From: Streptomyces sp. AC555_RSS877
Lineage (GTDB): Bacteria; Actinomycetota; Actinomycetes; Streptomycetales; Streptomycetaceae
DNA: 64,000 nt
Direction: 5' to 3'
NCBI RefSeq assembly: GCF_019049245.1
Contig: NZ_JAGMUK010000016.1
Coordinates: 62,001-126,000, forward strand
Made by a program: the position numbers and the translations under genes. The notes beneath the pieces were generated by a model. The model saw only the letters and a list, made by a program, of their open reading frames with translations, made no database searches and was not told the origin of the DNA. Shown piece after piece: positions 50,444 through 59,301 of this stretch. Position 1 is the stretch's first letter. Every line of letters begins with the position of its first letter.

Positions 50444-51421
50444 ATGCGAATCGTCCGCCACTACGAGCACGGGGCCCCCTCGGTGCTGCGTGTCGAAGAG
50501 GCGGAGAAGCCGCAGCCCGGACCGGGCGAAGTGCTGATCCGCTCCGAGGCCGTCGGCGTCACGTTCGCCGAGGTCCAACGCCGCCAGGGCATCCCGATCG
50601 GCGGCCACGCCACCCTGCCCGGCGCCCCCGGCGGTGACGTCGCCGGCATCGTCGAGGCACTCGGCGAAGGCGTCACCAACCTCCGCGTCGGCGACCGCGT
50701 CGTCGTCGACGTCGACCACAGCGCCTACGCCGACTACGTGACCGCCGACGCCTCCTGGGCCATCGCCATCCCGGACACCATGGACGCCGCCGAGGCGACC
50801 CTGCTGCCCAGCCCGGCCCAGACCGCGTACCACGCCATCAAGGAGGCCGGCCAGCTCAAGCCCGGCGAGTCGATCCTGATCGACGCCGCCTCCGGAGGCG
50901 TCGGCCACCTCGCCGTGCAGATCGCCAAGGCGATGGGCGCCGGCAAGGTGATCGCCACCGCCAGTACGCAGGCCAAGCTGGACTTCGTCCGCGAACTCGG
51001 CGCCGACGTCACCGTCAACTACACCGACGACGACTGGGACGAGCAGGTCAAGGCCGCAACCGACGGCCGGGGCGCGGACGTCGTCCTGGAGACCGTCGGC
51101 GGGGACATCCTCACCAAGAGCGTCGCCCTCACCGCCCAGTTCGGCCGGCTGGTCTTCTACGGCTCGGCCAGCGGCGACATCCAGCCCATCCACCCGCTGA
51201 TGCTCAGCCGGATGAAGACCGTGGCCGGATTCGCCCTGTACGCCATGCTCTACAACCGGCCCGAGGCCATCGCGGCCGGTCAGCGAGACCTGCTCGACAT
51301 GATCGCCACCGGCAAGGTGCGTCCGGTCGTGCACGAGCGGCTGCGGCTCGAGGACGCCGTCAAGGCACACGAACTGATGGAGGCACGGGCCCAGCTCGGC
51401 AAGGTCGTGCTCGTCCCCTGA
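50444..51421 (+). CDS. Quinone oxidoreductase, MDR family (2)
   Basis: A 325-residue paralogue of the preceding gene product, with the same length and a highly similar sequence; NADPH motif SILIDAASGGVGHLAVQIAK (about 139-158). It has its own strong promoter about 100 bp upstream. The two probably act on related quinone intermediates or on different oxidation states, or this one serves in self-protection. ATG with GGGAG. Confidence 0.9.
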   Translation: MRIVRHYEHGAPSVLRVEEAEKPQPGPGEVLIRSEAVGVTFAEVQRRQGIPIGGHATLPGAPGGDVAGIVEALGEGVTNLRVGDRVVVDVDHSAYADYVTADASWAIAIPDTMDAAEATLLPSPAQTAYHAIKEAGQLKPGESILIDAASGGVGHLAVQIAKAMGAGKVIATASTQAKLDFVRELGADVTVNYTDDDWDEQVKAATDGRGADVVLETVGGDILTKSVALTAQFGRLVFYGSASGDIQPIHPLMLSRMKTVAGFALYAMLYNRPEAIAAGQRDLLDMIATGKVRPVVHERLRLEDAVKAHELMEARAQLGKVVLVP

Positions 51422-51650
51422 CCGGGGGACCGCGAGCGGCCGCCTCCTGACCGAACGTGGCCGGTCACGATCATCCCCCGCTCGTGACCGGCCACCCGCC
51501 GTACGGCACGGGGCACTCGTGCCGTACGGCGCACTCCACACCAGTCCCTGAAGCAATCCCCTGACGGATCCCACACCGCAGACGACGCCGGCCACACCCT
51601 GGCCGGCGGGACGGGGATGGCACCCACTCCAGCCCGAAAGGCGAATTCCC

Positions 51651-53213
51651 GTGCCCTCCCGGACCACAGGGGCAGGCGGCCCGCTCACCGTCGCCGCTCC
51701 CGCAGCCCAGACCCGGATCCGACCCGTCATCACCGCCTGCCTGCTGGCCGTCTTCCTGGCCATGCTGGACTCACAGGTCGTGGCCACCGCGCTGCCCCGC
51801 ATCGTCGGGGACCTCGGCGGTCTCGACGTGTTCGCGTGGGTGACGACCTCGTACATCATCGCCGCCAGTGTCACCACGCCCGTCTACGGCAAGCTCGGCG
51901 ACCTGTTCGGCCGGAAGAAGATCTTCCTGATCGCCGTCGCGGTGTTCCTCGCCGGCTCCGCGCTGAGCGGCGCGGCCCAGTCCATGGACCAGCTCATCCT
52001 GTTCCGCACGCTGCAGGGCGTCGGCGCCGGCGGCCTCTTCGTCTCCGTACTCGCCATCATCGGGGAGCTGTTCAACCCGCGCGAAGCCGCCAAGTACTTC
52101 AACCTCTTCGGCATCGTCTTCGCCCTCGCCGCGCTCTCCGGTCCCGCCGTCGGCGGTGCGCTCACCGACCTGCTGAGCTGGCACTGGGTCTTCCTGATCA
52201 ACCTGCCCGTGGGCGTCGTGATCCTGGTGCTGGTCTCCACCTGTCTGCACCTGCCCCGGACCGACCGGCCCGCGCACATCGACTACACCGGCTTCGTCCT
52301 GCTCAGCGCCGCGATCGTCGCGCTCACCCTGGCCGCCAGCTGGGGCGGGGTGAAGTACGAGTGGCTGGACTGGCGGATCCTCGGCCTCGGCGCGGGAGCG
52401 GTGCTGCTCGCCGTGCTGTTCGTCGCCGCCGAGCGCCGGGCCGCCGAACCCGTCATCCCGCTGCACCTCTTCCGCGACTCCACCTTCAGCGTCAGTGTGC
52501 TGGTGAGCGTCGCGGCGGGCATCGTCTTCCTCGGCTCCGTCAACTTCCTGGCGATCTACATCCAGGTGGTGACCGGCGCCAGCCCGACCATGTCCGGAGT
52601 CGTGCTGCTGCCCATGATGTTCGGCCTCGTCGCCGCCTCCGTCGTCAGCGGCGCGGCGATCGGCCGGACCGGCCGCTACAAGTGGTACCCGGTGCTCAGC
52701 ATGGCCATCGGCATCGCCGGGGCGCTGCTGCTGGCCACCATGGACACCGGGACGTCCCGGCCCGTGGTCATCGCCTACATGCTGCTCTTCGGCATCGCGG
52801 CGGGCCTGAACATGCAGGTCCTCACGATGGCGGCGCAGAACACCGCACCCCGCGACGACATCGGCGCCGTGCACGCCACCGTGGCCTTCGCCCGGCAGCT
52901 CGGCACCACCGTGGGCATCTCCCTGTTCGCCTCGATCTTCTACAACCGGCTCACCGAGGAGATCGCCGACCGGACGTCCGCGGACGCGCTGCGCGGCATC
53001 GACCCCGACGCGCTGTCCTCGACCGAGACCCTGGACCGGCTCACCGAGCCCGTGCGCAACGCCGTCGAGCAGTCGTACGCCGCCGCGCTCACCCCCGTGT
53101 TCCTCACCGCCGTACCGGTCCTCGTCCTCGGCCTGCTGGCCGCGCTGGCGATGAAGAACCTGCCGCTGCGCAGCGAGGACCACCAGGGCCACGAAGCCGC
53201 CGAGGAGAGCTGA
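51651..53213 (+). CDS. MFS exporter, DHA2 family (14 membrane segments)
   Basis: A 520-residue drug:H+ antiporter of the EmrB/QacA type. Motif C-like ALSGPAVGGAL at about 155 and motif A GKLGDLFGRKKIF (about 80-92) are clear, as is the LDSQVVATALPRIVGDLG first-helix signature. Fourteen hydrophobic segments fit the sequence. It probably exports the polyketide and gives self-resistance. GTG start at 51651; a terminator follows. Confidence 0.94.
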   Translation: MPSRTTGAGGPLTVAAPAAQTRIRPVITACLLAVFLAMLDSQVVATALPRIVGDLGGLDVFAWVTTSYIIAASVTTPVYGKLGDLFGRKKIFLIAVAVFLAGSALSGAAQSMDQLILFRTLQGVGAGGLFVSVLAIIGELFNPREAAKYFNLFGIVFALAALSGPAVGGALTDLLSWHWVFLINLPVGVVILVLVSTCLHLPRTDRPAHIDYTGFVLLSAAIVALTLAASWGGVKYEWLDWRILGLGAGAVLLAVLFVAAERRAAEPVIPLHLFRDSTFSVSVLVSVAAGIVFLGSVNFLAIYIQVVTGASPTMSGVVLLPMMFGLVAASVVSGAAIGRTGRYKWYPVLSMAIGIAGALLLATMDTGTSRPVVIAYMLLFGIAAGLNMQVLTMAAQNTAPRDDIGAVHATVAFARQLGTTVGISLFASIFYNRLTEEIADRTSADALRGIDPDALSSTETLDRLTEPVRNAVEQSYAAALTPVFLTAVPVLVLGLLAALAMKNLPLRSEDHQGHEAAEES

Positions 53214-53239
53214 CCACACCCCTTCTCGTCTCGCCCCAG

Positions 53240-53270
53240 AGCCGCCCTCCCCGCACGGGGAGGGCGGCTT
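53240..53270 (+). terminator. Terminator after the MFS exporter gene
   Basis: A 13-bp stem (53240-53252 with 53258-53270) starts 27 bp after the stop codon. Confidence 0.75.
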
Positions 53271-53412
53271 GCGTACGTCCCCCAGCGCGCCCCGTCCCGC
53301 TTCAGCGCCCTTCGAGCCCGAATCGACGCCTCGCGGACATCGTCGGCACTGCACAGCCGTACGACGCAGGACGCAGGCCGAACAACAGGCAGAGGCAGAC
53401 CAGGAGGCTCGT

Positions 53413-54456
53413 GTGACAACGACCGAAGACCCGCAGACGGCTCCGGCGGTCGATCCCGGACCGCTGATCCGGCTGACCATTGCCGACTGCGCCGCCAAGG
53501 TGCTGCACAGCGCCGTGACCCTCGGCGTGTTCGGTGCGCTCGCCGACGGCCGCCCCGCCGACTCGGCCGAGCTGGCCCGGCGTACCGGGACGCACCACCG
53601 GATGCTTCCGGACTTCCTGGACGCGCTGGTCGGTCTCGGGATGCTGGAGCGCACGGAGGACCGCTACCGCAACTCCCTGCTGGCGCAGACGTATCTGGTG
53701 CCGGACTCCTCCTCGTACCTCGGTGGCTTCGTCGAACTCACCAACGAGACGCTCTACGGCACCTGGGGCCGGCTCACCGAGGCGCTGCGCTCCGGTGAGC
53801 CCCAGCATCTCGACCCGGACAAGGGCGGATTCGTCGGGGACCGGCACAAGGACCCCGCGAAGATGAAGCGGTTCCTCGCCGGACTCGACGCCTACAGCGA
53901 CCGGATGGGCGCGGAACTGGCCCGGCGCCTCGACTGGGGCCGCCACTCCTCGTTCCTCGACCTCGGCGGTGCGCGCGGCAACCTCGCGGCCGTGCTGGTG
54001 GAGGCGCATCCGCACCTGAAGGCGACCTGCTTCGACCTGGAGCGGACGCGGCCGCTGTTCACCGAGCACATCGGCGGTCTGGGCCTGGCCGACCGGGTCG
54101 CCTTCGCCGGCGGCGACTTCTTCGACGACCCGATCCCGCCGGCCGATGTCGTCGTCCTCGGCCACATCCTGCACGGCTTCCACACCGGGCGGCGGCGCGA
54201 GCTGCTCGGCCGGGTCTTCGAGGCCGTACGGCCCGGTGGCACGGTCCTCGTCTACGACCGGATGATCGACGACGACCGCAGCGACCCGGAACGGCTGCTC
54301 AGCAGCCTGCACATGCGGCTGGTCAGCCCCGACGGCTCCGAGTACCGGGTGGCGGACTGCCGGGCCTGGCTGCGCGAGGCGGGCTTCACCGACGGGACCG
54401 CGCAGCCCCTGCTCGGCACCCACACCCTGGTCACCGCCCACAAGGAGGCAGCATGA
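53413..54456 (+). CDS. O-methyltransferase (TcmO-like, family 2)
   Basis: A 347-residue SAM-dependent O-methyltransferase. N-terminal winged-helix domain (about 15-105), SAM loop FLDLGGARGNLAAVL (about 180-194) and catalytic segment GHILHGFHTGRRRELLGRV with the His in place. I chose GTG at 53413, which follows AGGAGG at ideal distance; the frame is open further upstream but through the intergenic region. The stop overlaps the next gene's ATG by 4 bp, so it is coupled with a monooxygenase. Confidence 0.92.
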   Translation: MTTTEDPQTAPAVDPGPLIRLTIADCAAKVLHSAVTLGVFGALADGRPADSAELARRTGTHHRMLPDFLDALVGLGMLERTEDRYRNSLLAQTYLVPDSSSYLGGFVELTNETLYGTWGRLTEALRSGEPQHLDPDKGGFVGDRHKDPAKMKRFLAGLDAYSDRMGAELARRLDWGRHSSFLDLGGARGNLAAVLVEAHPHLKATCFDLERTRPLFTEHIGGLGLADRVAFAGGDFFDDPIPPADVVVLGHILHGFHTGRRRELLGRVFEAVRPGGTVLVYDRMIDDDRSDPERLLSSLHMRLVSPDGSEYRVADCRAWLREAGFTDGTAQPLLGTHTLVTAHKEAA

Positions 54457-56060
54457 AGCCGGACCAGACCCCCGTCCTCGTCGTCGGCGGCGGGCTCACC
54501 GGACTGTCCGCGGTCGTCTTCCTCGCCCACCACGGCGTCCGCGCCACCCTGGTGGAACGCCACCCCGACACCTCCACCCATCCCAAGGCCCGTGCCATCA
54601 ACCCCCGGACGATGGAGCTGTACCGCGTGGTCGGCATGGAGGAGCGGGTGCGGGCCGGGCGGTCCCCCATCTCCGGCAACACCGACCTGGTGCACGTGGA
54701 GAGCCTCGCGGGCAAGGAACGCGTGCGGATGCCCCACGCGTCCCCCGAGGACATCGGCCGGATCAGCCCCACCCAGTGGACGCTGATCGACCAGAACCAG
54801 CTGGAGCCGATCCTGCGGCAGCGGGCGGTGGAGGCCGGCGCCGACGTCCGTTTCTCGACCCGGGTCGACGCCCTGGAAGAGACGGCGGACGGGGTACTGG
54901 TCAGCACCACCGACCTGTCCACCGGCGTGAGTTCGCAGATCCGCGCCCAGTACGTGATCGCGGCGGACGGCAGCCGCAGCCCGCTGCGCGAGATGCTCGG
55001 CATCGGGGCACACGGCCGGGGCACCATCACCAACCTCGTCAGCTTCTTCTTCGAGGCCGACCTGACCGAGGCGCTGCGCGGCCGCCGGATCATCGCGGCG
55101 TACGTCAACAACCCCGAGGTGCGCGGCACGATCATCCCCCTCGACAACGACCGCCGCTGGGTCATCAACGTCTCCTTCTCCCCCGATCAGGGCGAGCGCG
55201 CCGAGGACTTCACCGAGGAGCGCTGCACCGCGCTGGTGCGGGCCGCGGTCGGGGTGCCCGAACTGCCGCTGAAGATCGAGTCGGTGGACATGCCGGCGTG
55301 GGACATCTCCGCGCGCGTGGCGGACACCTTCGCGACCCGTCGGGTGTTCGTCGCCGGGGACGCCGCCCATGTGATGCCGCCCACCGGGGCGTTCGGCGCC
55401 AGCACCGGCATCCAGGACGCGTACAACCTGGCCTGGAAGCTGGCCCTGGTGCTGTCCGGCACGGCCGGTCCCGGGCTGCTGGAGAGCTACGACGCCGAGC
55501 GGCGCCCGGTGGCCGAGGAGACCGTCCGCCAGGCGATGCTGCGGTTCGCGGTGCGGGAGGGCAAGCAGTACCAGGAGGTCGCCGCGGAGCTGCTGGACGA
55601 GACGACCATGACCTTCGGCTACTGCTACCGCTCGGGAGCGTTCGCCGCGGAGGAGGGCGCCCCCGACGCGATCGTCGAGGATCCCGAGCACCCCGGTGCC
55701 CGGCCCGGAGCACGGGCCCCGCATCTCGAACTCGACGGTCCCGAGGGCCCGGTGTCCGTCATCGACCTGTACGGCGACGGGTTCACCCTGCTCGTCGACG
55801 AGGTGGCGGGCCGCTGGAGCGGGGCGGTGGAACAGGAGGCCACGCGGCTGGGCATCGACCTGAAGGTGGTCCGCATCGGCCGCGGAACCAGGCTGTGGGA
55901 CGCCGACGGCTCCTTCCGCCGCCGCTACGGCCTCCTGGCCGGCGGCGCCGTGCTGGTACGCCCCGACGGCTTCGTCGCCTGGCGCACGACCGCGGGCCGC
56001 ACCGGTCCGGTGGACCGCGCCGCCATCACCGCCCTGCACACGCTCCTGGCCCGCACGTAG
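54453..56060 (+). CDS. FAD-dependent aromatic polyketide monooxygenase (3)
   Basis: A 535-residue class A flavoprotein, TcmG/RdmE-like. VLVVGGGLTGLSAVVFLAHHG (N-terminal), DG motif IAADGSRSPLREMLG (about 170) and GD motif VAGDAAHVMPPTGAFGASTG (about 298-317). The C-terminal thioredoxin-like domain ends VRPDGFVAWR. Start codon overlaps the methyltransferase stop by 4 bp. It ends before the MITE-like repeat. Confidence 0.93.
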   Translation: MKPDQTPVLVVGGGLTGLSAVVFLAHHGVRATLVERHPDTSTHPKARAINPRTMELYRVVGMEERVRAGRSPISGNTDLVHVESLAGKERVRMPHASPEDIGRISPTQWTLIDQNQLEPILRQRAVEAGADVRFSTRVDALEETADGVLVSTTDLSTGVSSQIRAQYVIAADGSRSPLREMLGIGAHGRGTITNLVSFFFEADLTEALRGRRIIAAYVNNPEVRGTIIPLDNDRRWVINVSFSPDQGERAEDFTEERCTALVRAAVGVPELPLKIESVDMPAWDISARVADTFATRRVFVAGDAAHVMPPTGAFGASTGIQDAYNLAWKLALVLSGTAGPGLLESYDAERRPVAEETVRQAMLRFAVREGKQYQEVAAELLDETTMTFGYCYRSGAFAAEEGAPDAIVEDPEHPGARPGARAPHLELDGPEGPVSVIDLYGDGFTLLVDEVAGRWSGAVEQEATRLGIDLKVVRIGRGTRLWDADGSFRRRYGLLAGGAVLVRPDGFVAWRTTAGRTGPVDRAAITALHTLLART

Positions 56061-56460
56061 CGCTCCCGCGCGGGGGGAACGGAGACGGCCGCGGTGCCTC
56101 TGCCTGTTCGGGGGCGCCGCGGCCGTCGACGTGTGCGGCGGACCGGGGGTGAGGTGGGTGGCCCCCGGCGGGATCCAAACCGGACCGGCGCGCCGCGTCA
56201 CCGTGTGCCGTGGTGCGCCGGGGCCGGTGCAGTGCCGTCCAGGTCCTGTCCGGCGGATCATGCCGCAGACGCGGGGCCTGGCACGCCATCTGCGGCGTTG
56301 TCGTCGGTTGCCGACTCCCCCACTCTCGACTTCGCTCGAGCGGGGGGACCCCCATCGCGTCGACGCCCTCCTCCGCCTTGCAGCTCGACGCACCAGGCCC
56401 CGCTCACCTGCGTCGACGAGGCGCCGCGGATGTCCTGCGACCTGATCCGCCGGCCAGGCC
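56061..56460. other. Gap between convergent monooxygenase genes filled by a repeat
   Basis: 400 bp without a gene. The right half is a nested palindromic repeat (56250-56453); the left half shows no structure that I can support. Confidence 0.5.
56250..56453. repeat. MITE-like nested palindromic Streptomyces repeat
   Basis: Outer arms of 11 bp (56250-56260, CCGGCGGATCA, with 56443-56453) and inner arms of 11 bp (56271-56281 with 56393-56403) bracket a central hairpin around 56315-56350 (CTCGA/TCGAG with C and G runs). I recall sequences of this type, with the CTCGACTTCGCTCGAG core, as a dispersed intergenic repeat in many Streptomyces genomes. It lies between two convergent genes and may end both transcripts. 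No transposase is encoded. Confidence 0.65.
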
Positions 56461-58044
56461 CTAGGCCGGGCTGCGTCGCAGCAGCGTGTCGAGTACTGCC
56501 CTCAGTGACTCGGTGGGGTCGGCCACCTCGCCGGGGGTGCGCCAGGCGATGAAGCCGTCGGGGCGCAGGAGTACGGCGCCGGTGGGTCCGATGCCGTAGC
56601 GGGTGAGGAAGTGGTCGACGACGGCGGGGGGTTCCTCCTTGCCCACGCGGTGGAAGGAGAGGCCCCGGGCTGCGGCGGCCGCCTGCCAGGCGTGGCCGTC
56701 GGGGCCGGTCAGGAGCCAGAAGTCGCGGTCCAGGAGGTCGTGCAGGGGGACTTCCTTGCCCTGGCGGACCAGGGGGATGTGCGGGGCGCGGGTGCCGGGG
56801 CGGCCGGTGGGGGCCGTCGGGTCCTCGACCACCGCGTCGTCCGCGTCGCCGGCCTCGCGCAGGACCGCGTCCGAGCGGTACACGTGCCCGAACAGCACCG
56901 TGGTCTCGGGCCGGTGCCGCGCCGCGGCCGCCTCGTCGAGGCCGCTGCGCTGGAGGTAGCGGATGACGCCCTGGTCGACGGTGAACTCGGCGACCGGTGC
57001 CCGCTCCTGCTCGTAGCTGTCCAGGAGTTCGGAGCCGGCCGCCCCGCGCAGCACCAGCGCCAGTTTCCACGCCAGGTTGTGCGCGTCCTGGATGCCCATG
57101 TTCCCGCCGAACCCCCCGGTGGGCGGCATGACGTGCGCGCAGTCGCCGGCCAGCAGCACCCGCCCGGACCGGAACCGGTCCGCCACCCACGCGGCGATCT
57201 CCCAGCTGGTCGAGGACTCCACCTCGACCGGCAGGTCGGGCACGCCCACGGCGGCCCGCACCAGCTCCACGCAGTCCTCCCTTCCGTACGCCCGGTGGTC
57301 GGCCCCCGGCGGCAGGCTCGGCGCGAGGACCCAGCGGTCGGAGTCCGCGCCGCCCAGCTTGCCGAGTACGCCCTTGACCTGGGGATTGCTGACGAAGCAC
57401 AGGAAGAAGGTGCGCCCTGCCACGTACGGGTCGAGGTCGGCGTGGAAGATGATGTTCATCTGCCCGCCGAACACGCCCTGACCGTGATGGCCGATGCCCA
57501 GCGAGGTGCGGACCGGTGCCCGGGAGCCGTCGGCCGCGACCAGGTACCGGGCCCGTACGGTCCGCTCGGAGCCGTCGCCCGCATCGCGCAGTACGGCCGT
57601 GACGCCCTCCGCGTCCTGGCTGAACTCCGCCATCTCGGTGGCGAACCGGATGTCCGCGCCGAGCTCCTCGGCCCGCTCCCGCAGCACCGGCTCCAGCCGG
57701 TCCTGCCCGATCAGCGTCCAGCCGGTGGTGCCCACGTCGTTCGGGTCGTGGCGGAACGGGCCGTCGAAGCGCCCGAGTTCGGCCCCGGTGAGGGACTCCG
57801 CCTGGAGGATGTCGCCGTACTGGGCGTGCGGGTTCTCCCGGGCCCGTACCGCGTCCTCCAGGCCGAGCGCGCGCAGCAGCTCCATGGTGCGCGGACTCGC
57901 GGCCTGCGCCCGGGGGTGCGCCGAGATCTCCGCGTGCCGTTCCACCAGCAGTGACCGGATGCCCTGCCGGGCGAGGAACAGGGCCTGGGCCAGGCCCACC
58001 ATGCTGCCGCCCACGATGAGTACCTCGGTCGTCTCGTCCGCCAT
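56461..58044 (-). CDS. FAD-dependent aromatic polyketide monooxygenase (4)
   Basis: A 527-residue class A flavoprotein. VLIVGGSMVGLAQALFLARQG (N-terminal), DG motif VAADGSRAPVRTSLG (about 170) and GD motif LLAGDCAHVMPPTGGFGGNMG (about 293-312), with Cys instead of the usual Ala after GD. The C-terminal domain ends RPDGFIAWRTPG. It is the only monooxygenase of the cluster on the minus strand. ATG at 58044 with AGGAG upstream; it is divergent from the DUF1772 gene. Confidence 0.93.
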   Translation of the reverse strand: MADETTEVLIVGGSMVGLAQALFLARQGIRSLLVERHAEISAHPRAQAASPRTMELLRALGLEDAVRARENPHAQYGDILQAESLTGAELGRFDGPFRHDPNDVGTTGWTLIGQDRLEPVLRERAEELGADIRFATEMAEFSQDAEGVTAVLRDAGDGSERTVRARYLVAADGSRAPVRTSLGIGHHGQGVFGGQMNIIFHADLDPYVAGRTFFLCFVSNPQVKGVLGKLGGADSDRWVLAPSLPPGADHRAYGREDCVELVRAAVGVPDLPVEVESSTSWEIAAWVADRFRSGRVLLAGDCAHVMPPTGGFGGNMGIQDAHNLAWKLALVLRGAAGSELLDSYEQERAPVAEFTVDQGVIRYLQRSGLDEAAAARHRPETTVLFGHVYRSDAVLREAGDADDAVVEDPTAPTGRPGTRAPHIPLVRQGKEVPLHDLLDRDFWLLTGPDGHAWQAAAAARGLSFHRVGKEEPPAVVDHFLTRYGIGPTGAVLLRPDGFIAWRTPGEVADPTESLRAVLDTLLRRSPA

Positions 58045-58255
58045 ACCGGCTCCTGAAGGTGTGGGAATGCGTTCGGATTTCGGCGGACCGATGCAACACC
58101 CGGGTGCTCGAACGGGGCTCGTGGCGCGGGCGAGCCGAGGCCGTGCGGAGCCGCGCGCTCCCAGAGGGATTCGAGTGCCGTCCCAGGGGCGGCTGACAGG
58201 TTCGAGCTGTTCCAGGCCCCAAGTGCGGCGCAAGGTTCGAAGGAGGGCGGAAGCG

Positions 58256-58705
58256 GTGGTGGAGGCTTTGAGTGTGCTGGTGCTGACGGGCACCGGCCTG
58301 GTGGCGGGGGTGCTCTTCGCGGTCGCGGTGAGCGTGATGCCCGCGCTGATCGCGATGACGCCGGAACGGTACGTGACCACGCACATCCTGCTCGGCAGGC
58401 GCTACGACCGGATCATGCCGTTCATCGTCACCGGCTCCACGGCTGTCGACGTGGGGCTCGCGGTCCAGGCCTCGGGCGGTCCCCGGGTGCTGTTCGCGGC
58501 CGCCGCCGTCTGCATGGCGGGGGTGGCTGTGGTCTCGCAGACCAGGAACGTGCCGATCAACCGGACGGTCAAGCGGACCCGGCCCGAGGACCTGGGCCCC
58601 GGCTGGCGGGATCCCCGTCCGGCCTGGCGCGGCTGGCATCTGGTGCGCACCTGCTTCGCGATCGCGGGCTGTGCGCTGACGGCCGCCGGGGTGGTGCTGT
58701 CATGA
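58256..58705 (+). CDS. DUF1772 membrane protein (anthrone-oxygenase-like)
   Basis: A 149-residue protein with four hydrophobic segments and the DUF1772 pattern TGTGLVAGVLFAVAVSVMPA near the start, with SQTRNVPINR and WRGWHLVRT near the end. This family includes cofactor-free anthrone oxygenases and accessory oxygenases of polyketide clusters. GTG at 58256 follows AAGGAGGG. The stop overlaps the next ATG by 4 bp. Confidence 0.82.
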   Translation: MVEALSVLVLTGTGLVAGVLFAVAVSVMPALIAMTPERYVTTHILLGRRYDRIMPFIVTGSTAVDVGLAVQASGGPRVLFAAAAVCMAGVAVVSQTRNVPINRTVKRTRPEDLGPGWRDPRPAWRGWHLVRTCFAIAGCALTAAGVVLS

Positions 58706-59301
58706 GCCCTCAGGTCGTACGCGATCTGCCGGAGGGGGAGGACCGCGCGGCGGCCGACGCCCGGATGCGGGAGCTGCTGGCCCGCCCGGAGCCCGGCCCG
58801 GTGGCCGAGCGGCTCGCGCTGCTGCACTTCACGGGGCGGCGCAGCGGACGGCCGTACACCGTGCCCGCCGGGGTGCACACCCTCGGCGACGCGCTGGTGG
58901 TCGCGACCGGCAGCGGCTGGCGGCACAACTTCGCGGGCGGCACGGAGGGCGGACTGACCTGGCGCGGGCAGCGGCGGCCGGTGCGGTTCGCCCTGGTCGA
59001 CGACGCGGAGCGCACAGCGCGCGGCTATCTGGAGCTCTACCGCAGGTACGGGGAGGCGGCCCCGCGCCGGCTGGGCATCGCGGTGCGCGGCGAAGGGCCG
59101 CCGGGACTCGGCGAGTTCCGGGAGGCCGTCGCCCGCCACGGGCTCTGTCTGGTGGAGGTCGTCCACCTGCAGGAAGCGGACGGCGCCCGCACATCGGCCC
59201 CGGCCACATCGGCCCCGGCCACATCGGCCCCGGCCACATCGGCCCCGGCCACATCGGACGCAGTCACATCAGACACAGCCAACGAGAGGACACCACGATG
59301 A
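58702..59301 (+). CDS. DUF385/deazaflavin-dependent reductase-like protein with repeat tail
   Basis: A 199-residue protein. The first 155 residues resemble the F420-dependent split-barrel (DDN/DUF385) fold: LLHFTGRRSGRPYTVPAGVH and VVATGSGWRHNFAGG are typical of the cofactor-binding part. The last 40 residues are six 5-residue units of type TSAPA from a tandem DNA repeat and should be unstructured. Coupled by 4-bp overlaps both to the DUF1772 gene and to the amidotransferase gene. A reductase or oxidase role on a polyketide intermediate is likely, not proven. Confidence 0.8.
   Translation: MSPQVVRDLPEGEDRAAADARMRELLARPEPGPVAERLALLHFTGRRSGRPYTVPAGVHTLGDALVVATGSGWRHNFAGGTEGGLTWRGQRRPVRFALVDDAERTARGYLELYRRYGEAAPRRLGIAVRGEGPPGLGEFREAVARHGLCLVEVVHLQEADGARTSAPATSAPATSAPATSAPATSDAVTSDTANERTPR
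59191..59280 (+). repeat. 15-bp tandem repeat, six units, within coding sequence
   Basis: ACATCGGCCCCGGCC repeats perfectly four times (59191-59250), followed by two degenerate units (59251-59280). The unit length is a multiple of three, so the frame is kept; it encodes TSAPA repeats at the end of the DUF385-like protein. Confidence 0.95.

Noticed and set aside
55100..56200. Plus-strand overlapping frames around monooxygenase 3
   Set aside because: Arg/Pro-rich frame-shifted translations of the monooxygenase gene without ribosome binding sites.
59191..59280. Short regular repeats considered as a CRISPR array
   Set aside because: The units are directly adjacent without spacers and lie inside a coding sequence.
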